Shown here one piece after another: positions 21,633 through 31,251 of a stretch of DNA of 64,000 nucleotides; within the stretch, counting starts at the first letter, position 1, and each line of letters opens with the position of its first letter. The DNA lies in NCBI GenBank assembly GCA_947471745.1, contig CANJKZ010001112.1, positions 2,022,001 to 2,086,000 on the forward strand, in the 5' to 3' direction. A program made the position numbers and the translations under genes. This DNA comes from Closterium sp. Naga37s-1 (taxonomy: Eukaryota > Streptophyta > Zygnematophyceae > Desmidiales > Closteriaceae). The notes below the pieces were generated by a model, which worked only from the letters and a program-made list of their open reading frames with translations, did no database searches and was not told where the DNA came from.

Positions 21633-23442
21633 GGATAAGGCTACACCCACGTCGCATCAGAATGAAACGGCAGCACCCGCAAGGCGTGAACGGTCGCAAG
21701 GTAACGATGCACTTTACCCCTGGTCATTTCGTGAATACGTTGTGAATCTCTTCGAACCTCTCTCCCCCCCGCCCGCACTCGGCCCCACCCTCCCTTCGTG
21801 TTATCTTCAAGAGCATTCCGTATAGCTGTTTGCATGCTTAACTTGTTCACTGCCCCTATACCGTTGGTTAAGAGTCTCCCTAATTATAACTCCATGTTGT
21901 CAATACGTGTGTCGGTGCGTGTTATCCCCCGTGCGTGTCTTTTAGTTGCTGGTGCGCACCATTTCAGGGAAGCACGACAACTGGAGGCGCAACTACGTGA
22001 CCTGCAGAACACGGTGTCTGTGCTTCAAGCTCAGCTGCAGGAGGCAAGGACCAAGATCAAGACGGTGGAGGCTGAACGTGACCGTCTGAAAGTGCAGCTG
22101 GAGTCGATGTAGCGACAGCTTTCCGCGGAAGTCGCTGGAACGAGCACGGACGTGGATGCGGTTCGGGACCCTTCTGACCCACATGTCCGAATGGAGAACG
22201 TCCGTAAGGACGGTGCCTTAAACCCGATCATTCCGTCATCGCTCAGCAGCGATGATGCGTTCGATGTGAGAATAATTACTCTCGATGTGATTTTAGTGGA
22301 ATGTATTTTATGCCGTGCGTTGTCGTAGCTGCTCTTGTTTCTTGAATCCCGCCCCCTACCTTCCCCCCTGCTTCCCGCCCTCGTCCCCTCTCCCTCTGCC
22401 CTCCGTTCTATTCTAAGTACATTCCATGATCACGTGTAAAGCATGTCTGGTGCCTCAATGTAACCCCCCTTCCGTCTGCTTTTTTGTGTTGATTGTCAGG
22501 AAATGGTGGGTAAAACCTTCGCCTGGCTCATCACCCTTGCCCTTGCATGAGACATGGAGTTCTATCCACTGTGGGAAGAGTTCCAGCCGCATTTGGTGCG
22601 CAAGTACATAGCTGAGGGGACCACACAAGATGAGTACTACCTCTTCATGGGCGGGAACAGCAAGCGCATTGAACGGGCGCTGAAGGTGATTGGCTGCAAA
22701 CGTGCGAACATGAACAAGCCGATCAAGCTCTGGGCGTGGGGTGCTGGTGGCGTCATTGACAAGGAAAAGTGGTTCCTCTTGAAGGTTGGTGGCATCATTC
22801 CAACACAGGCGCGTGATGAGGAGTGGGTCGAGAAGTTTAAACATCGTGAGTATTCTGTTCGGTTGAAACCTTCACACCTTGTTGGTATGCTATAGCTCTC
22901 ATATCTGATTGCCATCGTTTTACCTCTGCAGCGAAGTATGGCTACGACTGGCACTGCTCTGCTCAGGGCCGACCTTTTGCGAATGCGGGCTTTGAGCTGG
23001 CAGTCAAGAAGGCATTCGTCAGTGCCCGGTGCAACATGTTTGCAGTTAAGATTCCTGCAGTCGGCTATCTGTGCAACGTGGTAAGAAGTTGCTTGTGATC
23101 TTACCTATATTGTTAATCCCTGGCAGCATTGTTTTTAACGAATAACGAGTTCATTGGTGGCAGGTCGAATGGCCATTGGAGAATCACAAGGGCAAGAAGG
23201 GCTATGCATCACTTGACAACAACGAGACCAACAACCGCAACAATGTGCATGCCAAGACGAGGGTGGTTGCGGCATGGCTGAAGAAAACCCTTGACAGGGA
23301 GCCTGCCACATTCAAGATCGATGAGCCCATGGGGTTTGAGATGGGTGTTGGGAAGGTTAGGATTTTGATTGAGGGCTATGAGCTGTTTTTCTTCCCCTCT
23401 GGGGTCGTTCCAACCCCCTGGCCTCCTGTTAACAATCTGTGA

Positions 23443-24009
23443 TTAGTGAAGTTGCCAATGATATTATGCAGCTTTTACATAATGTAAGGTAGCTCTTCTA
23501 ATTTTGCCAATTTTAATCAGCTAGAAATTTATTGCCCTAAATATTGTTTCTGTGTTTTGTAGCAATGATTTAAAATATATTGATAATTGTCGCATACAAG
23601 CACATCATTTCACACGTCCAAACCGTGATTATATCGATGCGCGCTTTTTACGTATAAATATAATTACTTTGTACAGGGCGGAACATTTAATTTATATAGT
23701 TACAATTTGACATTTGTTACTCAGGTAACCATATCGTACACTGTTTCCAACTGTTCGTCGCAATGGTGTGTACCACCATTCCCTGACACAATCGAAGCTG
23801 TTCCTACAGTCCACGTGGCCAACCGAACATCACACATTGAGCTGATGTGGTTGACGACCCTGTCGTAAAACGACCGCAACCTGCAGAATCTAAGCGTGGT
23901 TGCTGCGTGAACCACCGCCCGACTGTACCTACCTTCTCACCGAAATGTGATTGTCAACCACCGTTGACGGAACCACCAGTTTTGGGCAGATGACTGCCTC
24001 GTTAACTAG
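23443..24009. other. Intergenic AT-rich stretch
   Basis: Lies between the five-exon gene and the first recognised EGF-gene exon. 23450-23720 is AT-rich with no motif. 23720-24009 is more balanced and may hold an upstream exon or the start of the EGF gene, but I could not define one. The only longer open frame is a weak 64-codon minus frame. Confidence 0.4.
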
Positions 24010-26324
24010 GCACTGGGTACACGACCATCAACTCCCACGCTGCTTCACCTCCTCGACTGTCAACCGCCCCAAACTGGGCGGACATTTTTCCGATGTTGGC
24101 GAAGCTGCTTCGCGCTGGGAGTGAAGTCGGCGTGAAAATTGATTGGGGCGGCACTCGCCAGTGCAACGGCGTCTCCTTCCACTCCGTCCCGAGCTGCGCT
24201 GGACCTTCCAAGGGGACGTACCTCTGGCCTGCGAGGAACAATGCATTCACCATGTGGTGAGCTGCCACGATCTGTCGCACAATGGCCAATTGTTCCCTTC
24301 AACACAGTTTAGACACCGTCGATTCATTCGGTTCTGTTATTTCACTTGGTTCTGTTGATTTGTGGCCGTCGCCTTCCACCGGTGCTCATGTCTGATCATT
24401 CTCCCTCTGCTCCCCTGTGCTCCCCTCTGCTTCCCTCTGCTCCCCTCTGCTCCCCTCCGCTTCCCTCTGCTCCCCTCTGCTCCCCTCTGCTCCCCTCTGC
24501 TTCCCTCCGCTCCCCTCTGCTCCCCTCTGCTTCCCTCTGCTCCCCTCTGCTCCCCTCTGCTCCCCTCTGCTCCCCTCTGCTCCCCTCTTCTCCCCTTTGC
24601 TTCCCTCTGCTTCCCTCTGCTCCCCTCTGCTCCCCTCTCCTCCTCTCTTCTCCCCTCTGCTCCCCTCTGCTCCCCTCTGCTCCCCTGCCGACCCTATGCC
24701 CTCACTTCTGCTGCTCACAGGGCACTCCCCGTCGCAGACATTCCACAGTCAGTGAAATGCGAGACGGGTAAGCATGCACACCTGGCCCCGCACTCTCTTC
24801 CAGGGTGTCACGCATTTGTCCTTCTGGTAAGGGCAATGCGTCTGCCAAGGCCTCGAAGCTAGCCTGCTGCAGTGCGGTGCGCTGTGGCGTGGTGCAGTCC
24901 GATGTGGTGTGGTGTGTGGTGGAGTGCAATGCGCAGAAAGAAGGCCGATGACACATGGCGTGTGTCACATGCATCAGCCGCCTCAACATTCTTGTGCTGC
25001 GCCAATCACTCGCCTTCTCTATTCTGCGCACACTACTCTGCCATGCCTCTGACCGATGTGAATTGTGAATTGAACCTCACTGTGTCCTTCATCTCCCTCC
25101 TCACTCCCTCTTTGTCCCTCCTCCTTGCTCCACAATCGCCCCATGCGTGTCCCCAAGGCTGCGGGGCGGGCAATGTGGACTGTGGGGTGGAGGCCAAGTG
25201 TACGAAAAGGGACAGCAAGGCCGAGTGTGTGTGCCCTGGGGCTCTAGTCTTCGACGCCACTGCCAAGCAGTGGCGTGGTGAGTCGCGCTTGATGAGTGAG
25301 TGTGAGTTGTAAGGGACGCAAGCTGGGGTGACGCGAGACTGGAGCCTCCTGGGGCGTGGGTGCAGGAGAGTGGGGGCTCCTGGGGCGTGGGTGCAGGAGA
25401 GTGGGGGCTCCTGGGGCGTGGGTGCAGGAGAGTGGGGGCTCCTGGGGCGTGGGTGCAGGAGAGTGGAGCCTCCTGGGGCGTGGGTGCGGGAGAGTGGGGG
25501 CTCCTGGGGCGTGGGTGCTCGTGCCCTGCGTCAGTCCATGGGACGAGCATTGCAGTGCGTGTGCCCTGCTCGTGTGTCCAAGGGTTTGACTGGTGCCTCC
25601 CTCTGCCTCCCATTAGAAGGAGGGACCTGATGCATCTTGAGAAGGAGTGCGAAGTCCCCATGGTTCACATGCGCTGCAATCTAATGCGCTCGCCCACCCA
25701 ACCTTACTTCCCTCGCCCCTTGCTCGCCCCTGCCCTGCTGTGTGCAGCGCCCCCACCCTCGTGTGCCACCATTGTGTGTCCGACCAACTCCACCTGCAAT
25801 GCCACTGCCGACCCGCCCTGCACCTGCGATGAAGGGTTTGAGATGATAAACGGCCAGTGCGTTGGTGATTTTCCTCCTTCTCGCCTTCTCCCTTCTCTCC
25901 TTCCTTCTCTCCCTCTTCTTGCCCTCTCCCTTCTCACCGTCTTCCTTCTCTCCATCTCCCTTCTCTCCTGTTTCCTTCTATCCCTCTTCTATCTCTCCCT
26001 CTTCCTCCTCTCCTTCCATCTTGCCTTCTTCCTTCTCTCCATCTCCCTTCTCATCTTGCTTTTCTCCCACTTCCTTCTCTCCTATTTCCTTCTCTCCCTC
26101 TTCCTTCCCTCCCTCTACGTTCTCCCTCTCTTTTTCTCTCGTTCTTGCTTCTGTCCCTGTTTCTTCTCCCCCTCATCCTTCCCTCTTGCTTCTCACTTTC
26201 TCTCGTCTCACCCTCTCCCTTCTCACTCTTGCTTCTCTCCCTCTTCCCTCTCGCCATCTTTATCCACTGCCTTCACTTGCTCTCTCCCTGACCAGACACA
26301 AATTCAAGGAACACCACTTATTAG
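24010..26324 (+). CDS. Spliced gene with two EGF-like modules, first copy (5' end unresolved)
   Basis: Exons: 24010-24256, 24721-24767, 25158-25277, 25748-25864, 26296-26324, ending at TAG 26322-26324. Donors are GTGAGC, GTAAGC, GTGAGT, GTGATT. Acceptors are AG after pyrimidine-rich tracts, apart from the weaker ones at 24009 and 25157. Phases are 2, 1, 1, 1 and fit throughout, with no internal stop. Exon 1 encodes about 82 residues of unknown type (WADIFPMLAKLLRAGSEVG, then a part with two Cys). Exon 3 is EGF-like (CGAGNVDCGVEAKC, ECVCPGALVF). Exon 4 is a second EGF-like module (CATIVCPTNSTC, PPCTCDEGFEMINGQC). EGF modules of this kind usually occur in secreted or surface proteins, so an extracellular role is inferred. 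No signal peptide is seen because upstream exons are missing; exon 1 enters in phase 1. The exon 4 donor has T at +5 here but G in the second copy. Confidence 0.65.
24397..24690 (+). repeat. 10-bp CCCCTCTGCT minisatellite in EGF-gene intron 1
   Basis: About 29 units of CCCCTCTGCT with variants (TCCC, CCGC, CTTC). The array is pyrimidine-only except for G, and it leads to the acceptor at 24720, so it may act as an extended pyrimidine tract. All three plus frames are open across it, so frames here are not genes. The second copy has one extra unit (10 bp). Confidence 0.9.
25333..25520 (+). repeat. 32-bp minisatellite in EGF-gene intron 3
   Basis: Five to six tandem units of about 32 bp (GGCTCCTGGGGCGTGGGTGC followed by AGGAGAGTGGG) lie in the intron between the two EGF exons. 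They produce long frames on both strands that overlap the real exons in other frames. Confidence 0.9.
25865..26295 (+). repeat. Polypyrimidine TTCTCTCCC intron before the last EGF-gene exon
   Basis: About 400 bp of C/T-rich sequence built on TTCTCTCC and CTTCCTTCTC. It ends at the acceptor CTGACCAG (26288-26295). It reads open in two plus frames as Ser/Leu/Pro-rich, but only as an intron does it join the exons in phase. Confidence 0.75.
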
Positions 26325-26930
26325 CGGTGGGAGACATTGTGTGGCTGAAGATTTTGAGTTGTTAGCGGAGTACTTTAAGAAATAATACAGGTTGTTTGAT
26401 GTAGAAAATAATATGTTGCGTTCTGCAGTAACTAGTTTCGGCATGGGGAGCCTTCTTTAGCCCACAAGAAAAAAAGTGATACCTCGAGGTTTATGTACGG
26501 TATCGACCTGCCGCTCGTTATTGAGCTTGCTGGAAACCTGATGTCTCTGCAGAAACTAAAGCTTAATAAAGCTACACTGCTCTAACACTTACAAGAAGAA
26601 ACCAAACTATCAAATGTCCATGCTAGAATAGATCTCCTCCCTATAAACACATCGCATGAATCATGACACTGTACCCAGCTTTGTTTTCGTCATCAAGGGG
26701 CCGTCACTTGAGGAGTTGCCAAGTGATCCACGCGTATAAATTGCTCAAAGTGTTCATATAAACTGGCGAAGAAGAAACCGTCCGCTCATGAAAATGGAAA
26801 GAAGCAGCCATTTGGGGTTACTGCGAACACGAATTCTTGCAGAAAATCAGGCGTGGGAGTTGAAAACAATCTTCGCACAAAGAGGATCACACAAGGAATC
26901 GTCTCAACTCGGATTCAGCTCACTTTGGTA
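26325..26930. other. 3' flank of the EGF gene
   Basis: AT-richer non-coding DNA. An AATAAA at 26565-26570 is a candidate polyadenylation signal for the EGF gene, about 240 bp after its stop. No other motif seen. Confidence 0.45.
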
Positions 26931-27162
26931 CCGTCATCACCCGGATATAAGACAGTGTTGAATAGTAGACAGGGGTTGTCTATTATACGGGTGTCTCTTA
27001 TAAACAGGGTAGCCTCATTATAAGACACCTATTTGTGTGTAGGGGCAAATGGCAAATGTATAATGAGGAAGTATCCTCTAAACCGATTTTTGTCCATTTA
27101 TAAGACTGATTTTTTTAATGTATGAGATAAGACATACATGTCTTATATCCGGGCGATGACGG
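26931..27162. mobile_element. MITE with 24-bp inverted ends and TA target site, first copy
   Basis: A 232-bp element. Its left end CCGTCATCACCCGGATATAA continues to AGACA, and its right end is the reverse complement with one mismatch (CATCGCCC). It is flanked by TA on both sides (26929-26930, 27163-27164). The interior is AT-rich, has internal TATAAGACA-like copies near its ends and no coding frame. The TA duplication fits a Tc1/mariner-like non-autonomous element. Confidence 0.75.
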
Positions 27163-27349
27163 TACTCGTATGGTAGGAGTTGAACGATAAGTAAGGTACC
27201 GCTTCAAATGTCTGAATACGACTTAATTGTCTAACTATGGTTGCTCCATAGAGGGTATGAGATTGCAGATCCCCCTTATCTGTGTTTCCCTTTAGTCATT
27301 CATTCTTCAACTCTGACATGTTACAATCGCTATGTTATAGCACACGCAA
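27163..27349. other. Short unannotated spacer
   Basis: Between the MITE and the copia integrase fragment. I see no coding or repeat signal. Confidence 0.4.
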
Positions 27350-27714
27350 GTCGAGAGCTTCGGCGAGCGGACAAGCGCAAGGCAGCCCCAGACACAAAAC
27401 TCCATCCAACGCGACATCAGGGGACCCAGTCCAAAGACTGGTCGGTGAAGCCCTTGGCCGTGAGACACGAGGCCAAAGGTTCAGCTGTTGGGTGGCGTAG
27501 CGAACTGCGGAGGACCATAGAAAATGGGGCGCACCGTCGTGGATCATGGAGGTATGTGCGATCTCCATGACCAAGCCTATGCGGTGCTCAGCAAAGCCGT
27601 TCTGTTGTGGGGGCTCTGGAAGCATCTAGGAATGGGCGATGCACCGCTTGCTACAGAATGTGGCAAGAATGAAGACAAATGACACGACGGCCACGAATGG
27701 TCTTAGTGGCCAGC
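27350..27714 (-). pseudogene. Copia integrase fragment, first copy
   Basis: The minus strand reads EPPQQNGFAEHRIGLVMEIA (about 27618-27560), PHFLWSSAVRYATQQLNLW and TSLWTGSPDVA, the conserved integrase block of the E1-E3 lineage. It continues in a shifted frame as FCVWGCLALV to about 27350. The upstream integrase part is replaced by the LTR of element X, so X inserted into or recombined with this older copy. Confidence 0.75.
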
Positions 27715-27842
27715 TATCAGAAACTAAAGAGCAGGAATGATTGCATTGAGTAAGAAAGTGGAACAAATACTAACCCTAATTTGGGTTGTACCCCATATGG
27801 GCTACCCCAGTACAGCCTACACACCAATATAACAGTTTGACA
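27715..27842 (-). repeat. 3' LTR of element X, first copy (128 bp)
   Basis: The minus strand begins TGTCAAACTGTTATA and ends GTTTCTGATA. It is homologous along its length to 5214-5330 and 31776-31870, with shared TATGGGGTACA, TTAGGGTTA and CAATCATTCCTGCT blocks. The 3' CA is mutated. Confidence 0.75.
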
Positions 27843-28839
27843 CACCCGCATAAGCAAAGTGGGGGAGAACAAAGGGTCACAAAACCAGTCAAGAAAAGCA
27901 AAGCAAGCTCTGCGTGGATCACAAAGCCACCACAAACTCTGAGCACAAGCAAATGGCCACTAGTCCAGTCCACATGCAGAGTTATATAAAGGACAACAAG
28001 CAGTACAGTGATCACTACGTAGCAAGTGCAAGCATGCAGGTATACATATACATATAACATATAGACCACAGTACAAGCAAATTCAAGAAGTGAGCAAGTG
28101 AGAAGAAGGGGACACAAGGCCTAACGCAGTACAGAAACGCTGATGATCACTAGGCGGAAGTGCCTTGATGAACACATCAGCAGTGTTGGTCCGAGTGGCC
28201 ACGTAAGCAAGACGAAGCTGACCACGCTGCTGCAACTCTCAAACAATGAAGTAACGGAGAGCGATGTGCTTCGTTCTGTGCTCCAGTCTGTGCTCCTGAC
28301 ACAAGGCAATCGTGGCCTCGTTGTCTACGTACAGATTGGAGGAGAACGAGGCCACTCTCCCGAGTCAGTCAGCAGGTAGGTGAGCCAGCGTAACTCCTCT
28401 GCAGCCATGGCTCCTGCGTAGATCTTAGCCTCACAACTGGAGCTGAGAACAGAAGACGAGCGGGTAGACTGCCAAAGAACAGAGCCGGAGCCAAGGCTGA
28501 ACGTGTAACCCTGTGACGACCGCTGCGTAGCCAGGTCGTCAACCCAAGACGCGTCTGAGTGTCCATTGAGGACAACCTCACCCCGTCCTCCAAGCACGAG
28601 CCTCATGCCCGATGTACTTCACAAGTAGCGCAACACCCTCTTAGCACCCTCCCAGTGCTCTCGTCGGTGTCTCCCGGGAGCAACGTAGCGTGCCAAGATG
28701 CTAAGAGGGTAGGTAAGGTCAGGTCAAATGCAGGAGATCAGGTACATGAGGCAGCCCACAAGCTCTGAATACGGGCCACTCGGCTCTACGGACTCGTCCG
28801 AATGTGGAGCTAAGAGCGAGTGACCGGTAGCCAGAGGAG
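27843..28839 (-). pseudogene. Element X RNase H and 3' tail
   Basis: The minus strand shows GPYSELVGCLMYL (about 28770-28735), GHSDASWVDDLATQRSSQGY (about 28565-28505) with the catalytic Asp of SDASW, EAKIYAGAMAAEELRWLTYL, YVDNEATIALCQ and TNTADVFIKALPP (about 28180-28140). One stop lies near 28725. The last ~290 bp are untranslated tail. Only 27843-28097 is repeated in the second duplication unit within this window. Confidence 0.8.
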
Positions 28840-28844
28840 TGGAC

Positions 28845-29077
28845 TGTTACAACACTGACTCAACTAGGAACCGGGTCTAACTAAGGGGCCTTGGCTTAGT
28901 AGCCTAGGCCAAGCGGGTGTCCAGAGTCTTGTCACCAAGGAGAATTGAGAATGGTTGAGTTCACTATAGGACCAAAGGTACACATAGCAAACAAACAGGT
29001 GCACAACTAAGCAAACAATTATATAGCTACACTGTAGTAACTACAGCAAGCAGGATATATTATATATAACTTTAACA
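28845..29077 (-). repeat. 3' LTR of element Y
   Basis: TGTTACAACACTGACTC to ACTTTAACA as seen on the plus strand. Both ends keep TG/CA. Preceded by TGGAC. Confidence 0.85.
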
Positions 29078-29238
29078 CACCCCCTTAGCCTGCTTGCAGT
29101 AATAACTAGTGTAGTCAACACCCCCTGAAGGGGTAGAGACGGTGCGGTGGGAGACGGCAAAGGGGTACGTGAGGGGAGGCGGCGAGAGGGAGAGAGGAGA
29201 GAAGAGGAGATAAGAACAGAGGAGGAGGTGAGTGAGTG

Positions 29239-29368
29239 ATGAGGAGAGGAGGTGGGGGGGTGGCCGCGGCGTCCCCTCTTACTAACCCCCTTTTACGAAA
29301 GGGGGGTTGAGTGGGGGATGAGGAGAGGAGGTGGGGGGGTGGCCGCAGCGTCCCCTCTTACTAACCCC
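29239..29368. repeat. 79-bp-spaced direct repeat in element Y
   Basis: ATGAGGAGAGGAGGTGGG followed by a GGCCGCGGCGTCCCC-type stretch occurs at 29239 and again at 29318, with one clear base difference (CGCGGC versus CGCAGC). Confidence 0.75.
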
Positions 29369-29591
29369 CACATCCCCACCCCCAATCAACCACCCTCCTT
29401 CAACCTCACCCCCCATTTCAGCCGCCCCCTGGAACCGCACCCCCTCCCTCCCTTCCTTCCTCCACACCCCTGCCCCACCCAGAGTTGTCTCTGCCCTGTC
29501 CTTTAGACGGCAGCCAGCCCTCCCACCCCCCCGTCCCCGCCACCTACCCCCCACAGTAGCAGCCGCGGGAGGGGAGAGGCAGGGCAGAGGG

Positions 29592-29800
29592 TGGTGCTCT
29601 GCTGGCGGGGTTCTCTGCTGGCGGGGTTCTCTGCTGGCGGGGTTCTCTGCTGGCAAGGTTCTCTGCTGGCGGGGTTCTCTGCTGGCGGGGTTCTCTGCTG
29701 GCGGGGTTCTCTGCTGGCGGGGTTCTCTGCTGGCGGGGTTCTCTGCTGGCGGGGTTCTCTGCTGGCGGGGTTCCTTGCTGGCGGGGTGCTCTGCTGGCGT
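29592..29800. repeat. 16-bp minisatellite in element Y
   Basis: About 13 near-perfect units of GGGGTTCTCTGCTGGC (variants CAAGG and CCTTG). 16 bp is not a multiple of three, so the same array reads as 16-residue periods in every frame. This argues against selection for protein. A CTGGTGCTGGTGCC-type repeat follows to about 29880. Confidence 0.9.
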
Positions 29801-31002
29801 CTGGTGCTGGTGCCTGGTGCTGGCGTCTGGTGCTGGTGCCTGGTGCTGGCGGCTGGCGCTGGTGCTGGTGTCTGGTGCTCGCTCTTGACACCCGCCCACC
29901 ACCTCTTTCGCCCTGATCCTCCCTCCCACAGCAGCAACAGCGGCAGAGAGAGAGAGAAGGAGGTGTGGCGGCGGCAGCACTCACCCACCCACACCCCCTG
30001 AACCTCCCCCCCACAGCAGCTGTGGCAGAGAGAGGGGAGGAGGGAAGTGTGGAGGCGGCTAATGCTGCAGCAGGTACTCCAGCCACCCCCGCACACTCCA
30101 TTCCCTGTGATGCACTGTTGGGTGGCAGCAGGTGCTGCTGGCGCTGGCGGTCGCTGCTGACATCCGCCCACCACCCCCGTCCCCAACTCCTGCCCCTTCA
30201 TGAACCGCCAACCCCCACTCCCAATCCCCAGCCGTCCCCCACGGGCCAACACACCACCACCTCCCCCTCCTTTTGGAAATGGAGCGGGATCTGACGGCGG
30301 GGCAGGGACGAGGCGGGACGACGGGATGGTCGCGGGGTGCGGGTTCGGACGGGATACGGGGGATCTGCGCGGACGGTTGGTGAGCTGGCTGGCGATCCGC
30401 CGCCACGCCCTTCGCGTTTTTCTCTCTCTTCCCCACAGCGACCGTCGCTGCACACGCGAGTAGCCGCGACGAGGGGATGGGCTTGTGGCGAGGTGCGTAC
30501 GGGCGACGAGAGGCGAGCAGGAGGCAGGATGCGTACGGGGCATCGATCTGGGTGCGTGCAGGGCGCGGACGAACTGACGCCGGCGACGGTCGGTGGCGCA
30601 GGTCAAAGGCGGTCGTCGCTGACGGTGCATTTGTCGCGGTTGGCGCTGGTTAGCGTCACTATCGCGGCTAGCGCTGGACGGCGCAGATATCGCTGCTGGT
30701 GCTGGTCGTTCGCGGCTGGCGGCTGTTGCGGCGGGCAAGACGGCGGATCCGTTGGCTCGCATGGCATGCTCGCTGGCGATGTCGCTGGTGCGCCGCTGGC
30801 GATTTCGCTGGCGATTTTGCTGGCGGGTTGCTGGCGTTTGCCATAGCGTCCGTCGCGGCCGTCGTGCTGAGCGCCACGACGCGATAGGCGACGGGACGGC
30901 CGCGAAGGTACTCGCCGTGGCGCCCGTCACCACGGTCGAAATTAAGGACGTCACGGGCGCCGTGACGAGTGCGTCAAATGGTGGGCCCATAGGAACGTTA
31001 CG

Positions 31003-31013
31003 GCTCGATACCA
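31003..31013 (-). other. Primer-binding site of element Y
   Basis: The minus strand reads TGGTATCGAGC right after the 5' LTR, the initiator-Met complement with one base deleted. Confidence 0.7.
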
Positions 31014-31246
31014 TGTTACAACACTGACTCAACTAGGAACCGGGTCTAACTAACGGGCCTAGGCTTAGTAGCCTAGGCCAAGTGGGTGTCGAGAGTCTTG
31101 TCACCAAGGAGAATTGAGAATGGTTGAGTTCACTATAGGACCAAAGGTACATATAGCAAACAAACACGTGCACCACCAAGCAAACAATCAGATAACTACA
31201 CTATACTAAGTACAGCAAGCAGGATCTATTATATATAACTTTAACA
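31014..31246 (-). repeat. 5' LTR of element Y
   Basis: Followed on the plus strand by TGGAC. It carries a perfect 9-bp inverted repeat GGCCTAGGC/GCCTAGGCC around TTAGTA (about 31057-31080), which has one mismatch in the other LTR. Confidence 0.85.
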
Positions 31247-31251
31247 TGGAC

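Larger units (their letters stand above)
20539..23442 (+). pseudogene. Five-exon gene of unknown family with three in-frame stops, first copy
   Basis: Exon model: 20539-21700, 21946-22265, 22500-22845, 22932-23080, 23164-23442. Every intron is GT-AG (donors GTAACG, GTGAGA, GTGAGT, GTAAGA) and the phases are 1, 0, 1, 0. The exons total 2256 nt, an exact multiple of three, ending at TGA 23440. The start ATG at 20539 has the context AGAATGGCA. Predicted product is 751 residues: a basic/Ala-rich N-terminus, seven 14-residue repeats, eleven 5-residue AELRA-type repeats, a coiled coil (exon 2), and a C-terminal region of about 240 residues (exons 3-5) rich in Trp, Gly and Lys that I do not recognise. 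Three in-frame stops remain: TGA 21274-21276 (codon 246), TAG 22110-22112 (codon 443), TGA 22548-22550 (codon 511). Each is one C-to-T change from CGA or CAG. It could be a decayed gene, or shorter genes, for example one starting at the ATG at 22554. Confidence 0.65.
29503..31014 (-). other. Long open frame in element Y, coding status doubtful
   Basis: A minus-strand frame starts at ATG 31014 (spanning the LTR/primer-site border) or ATG 30990 and runs about 500 codons to 29503. It is Arg/Ala/Pro/Gln-rich and its second half is the 16-bp tandem repeat. No gag or pol motif is visible. Long frames are expected by chance at this GC content, and other frames here are also open. I do not call it a gene. 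Confidence 0.3.
28845..31246 (-). mobile_element. Non-autonomous LTR element Y (2,402 bp)
   Basis: Two 233-bp LTRs (28845-29077 and 31014-31246) flank 1,936 bp. The target duplication TGGAC is perfect (28840-28844 and 31247-31251). On the minus strand the primer-binding site (31013-31003) follows the 5' LTR, and an AAGGGGGTG purine tract (29086-29078) precedes the 3' LTR. The LTRs differ at about 15 of 233 positions, so it is older than E4. The GC-rich interior carries tandem repeats and no gag, protease, integrase or RT motif, so replication would depend on another element. Confidence 0.85.

Noticed and set aside
20539..23442. Alternative genetic code or programmed readthrough to explain TGA/TAG
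   Set aside because: The intact E4 polyprotein and the EGF gene use standard stops, and stops elsewhere in the window mark decayed elements. Decay is the simpler explanation, though readthrough is not disproven.
24386..24718. Glu/Gly/Arg-rich minus-strand protein
   Set aside because: Antisense of the CCCCTCTGCT array.
25360..26385. A 341-codon plus-strand open frame across the EGF region
   Set aside because: It runs through two repeat-bearing introns. The splice model joins the same EGF exon in phase and ends at 26324.
29592..29800. Regular 16-bp repeat that could suggest a CRISPR-like array
   Set aside because: Units abut directly without unique spacers and the setting is a eukaryotic LTR element. 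It is a minisatellite.
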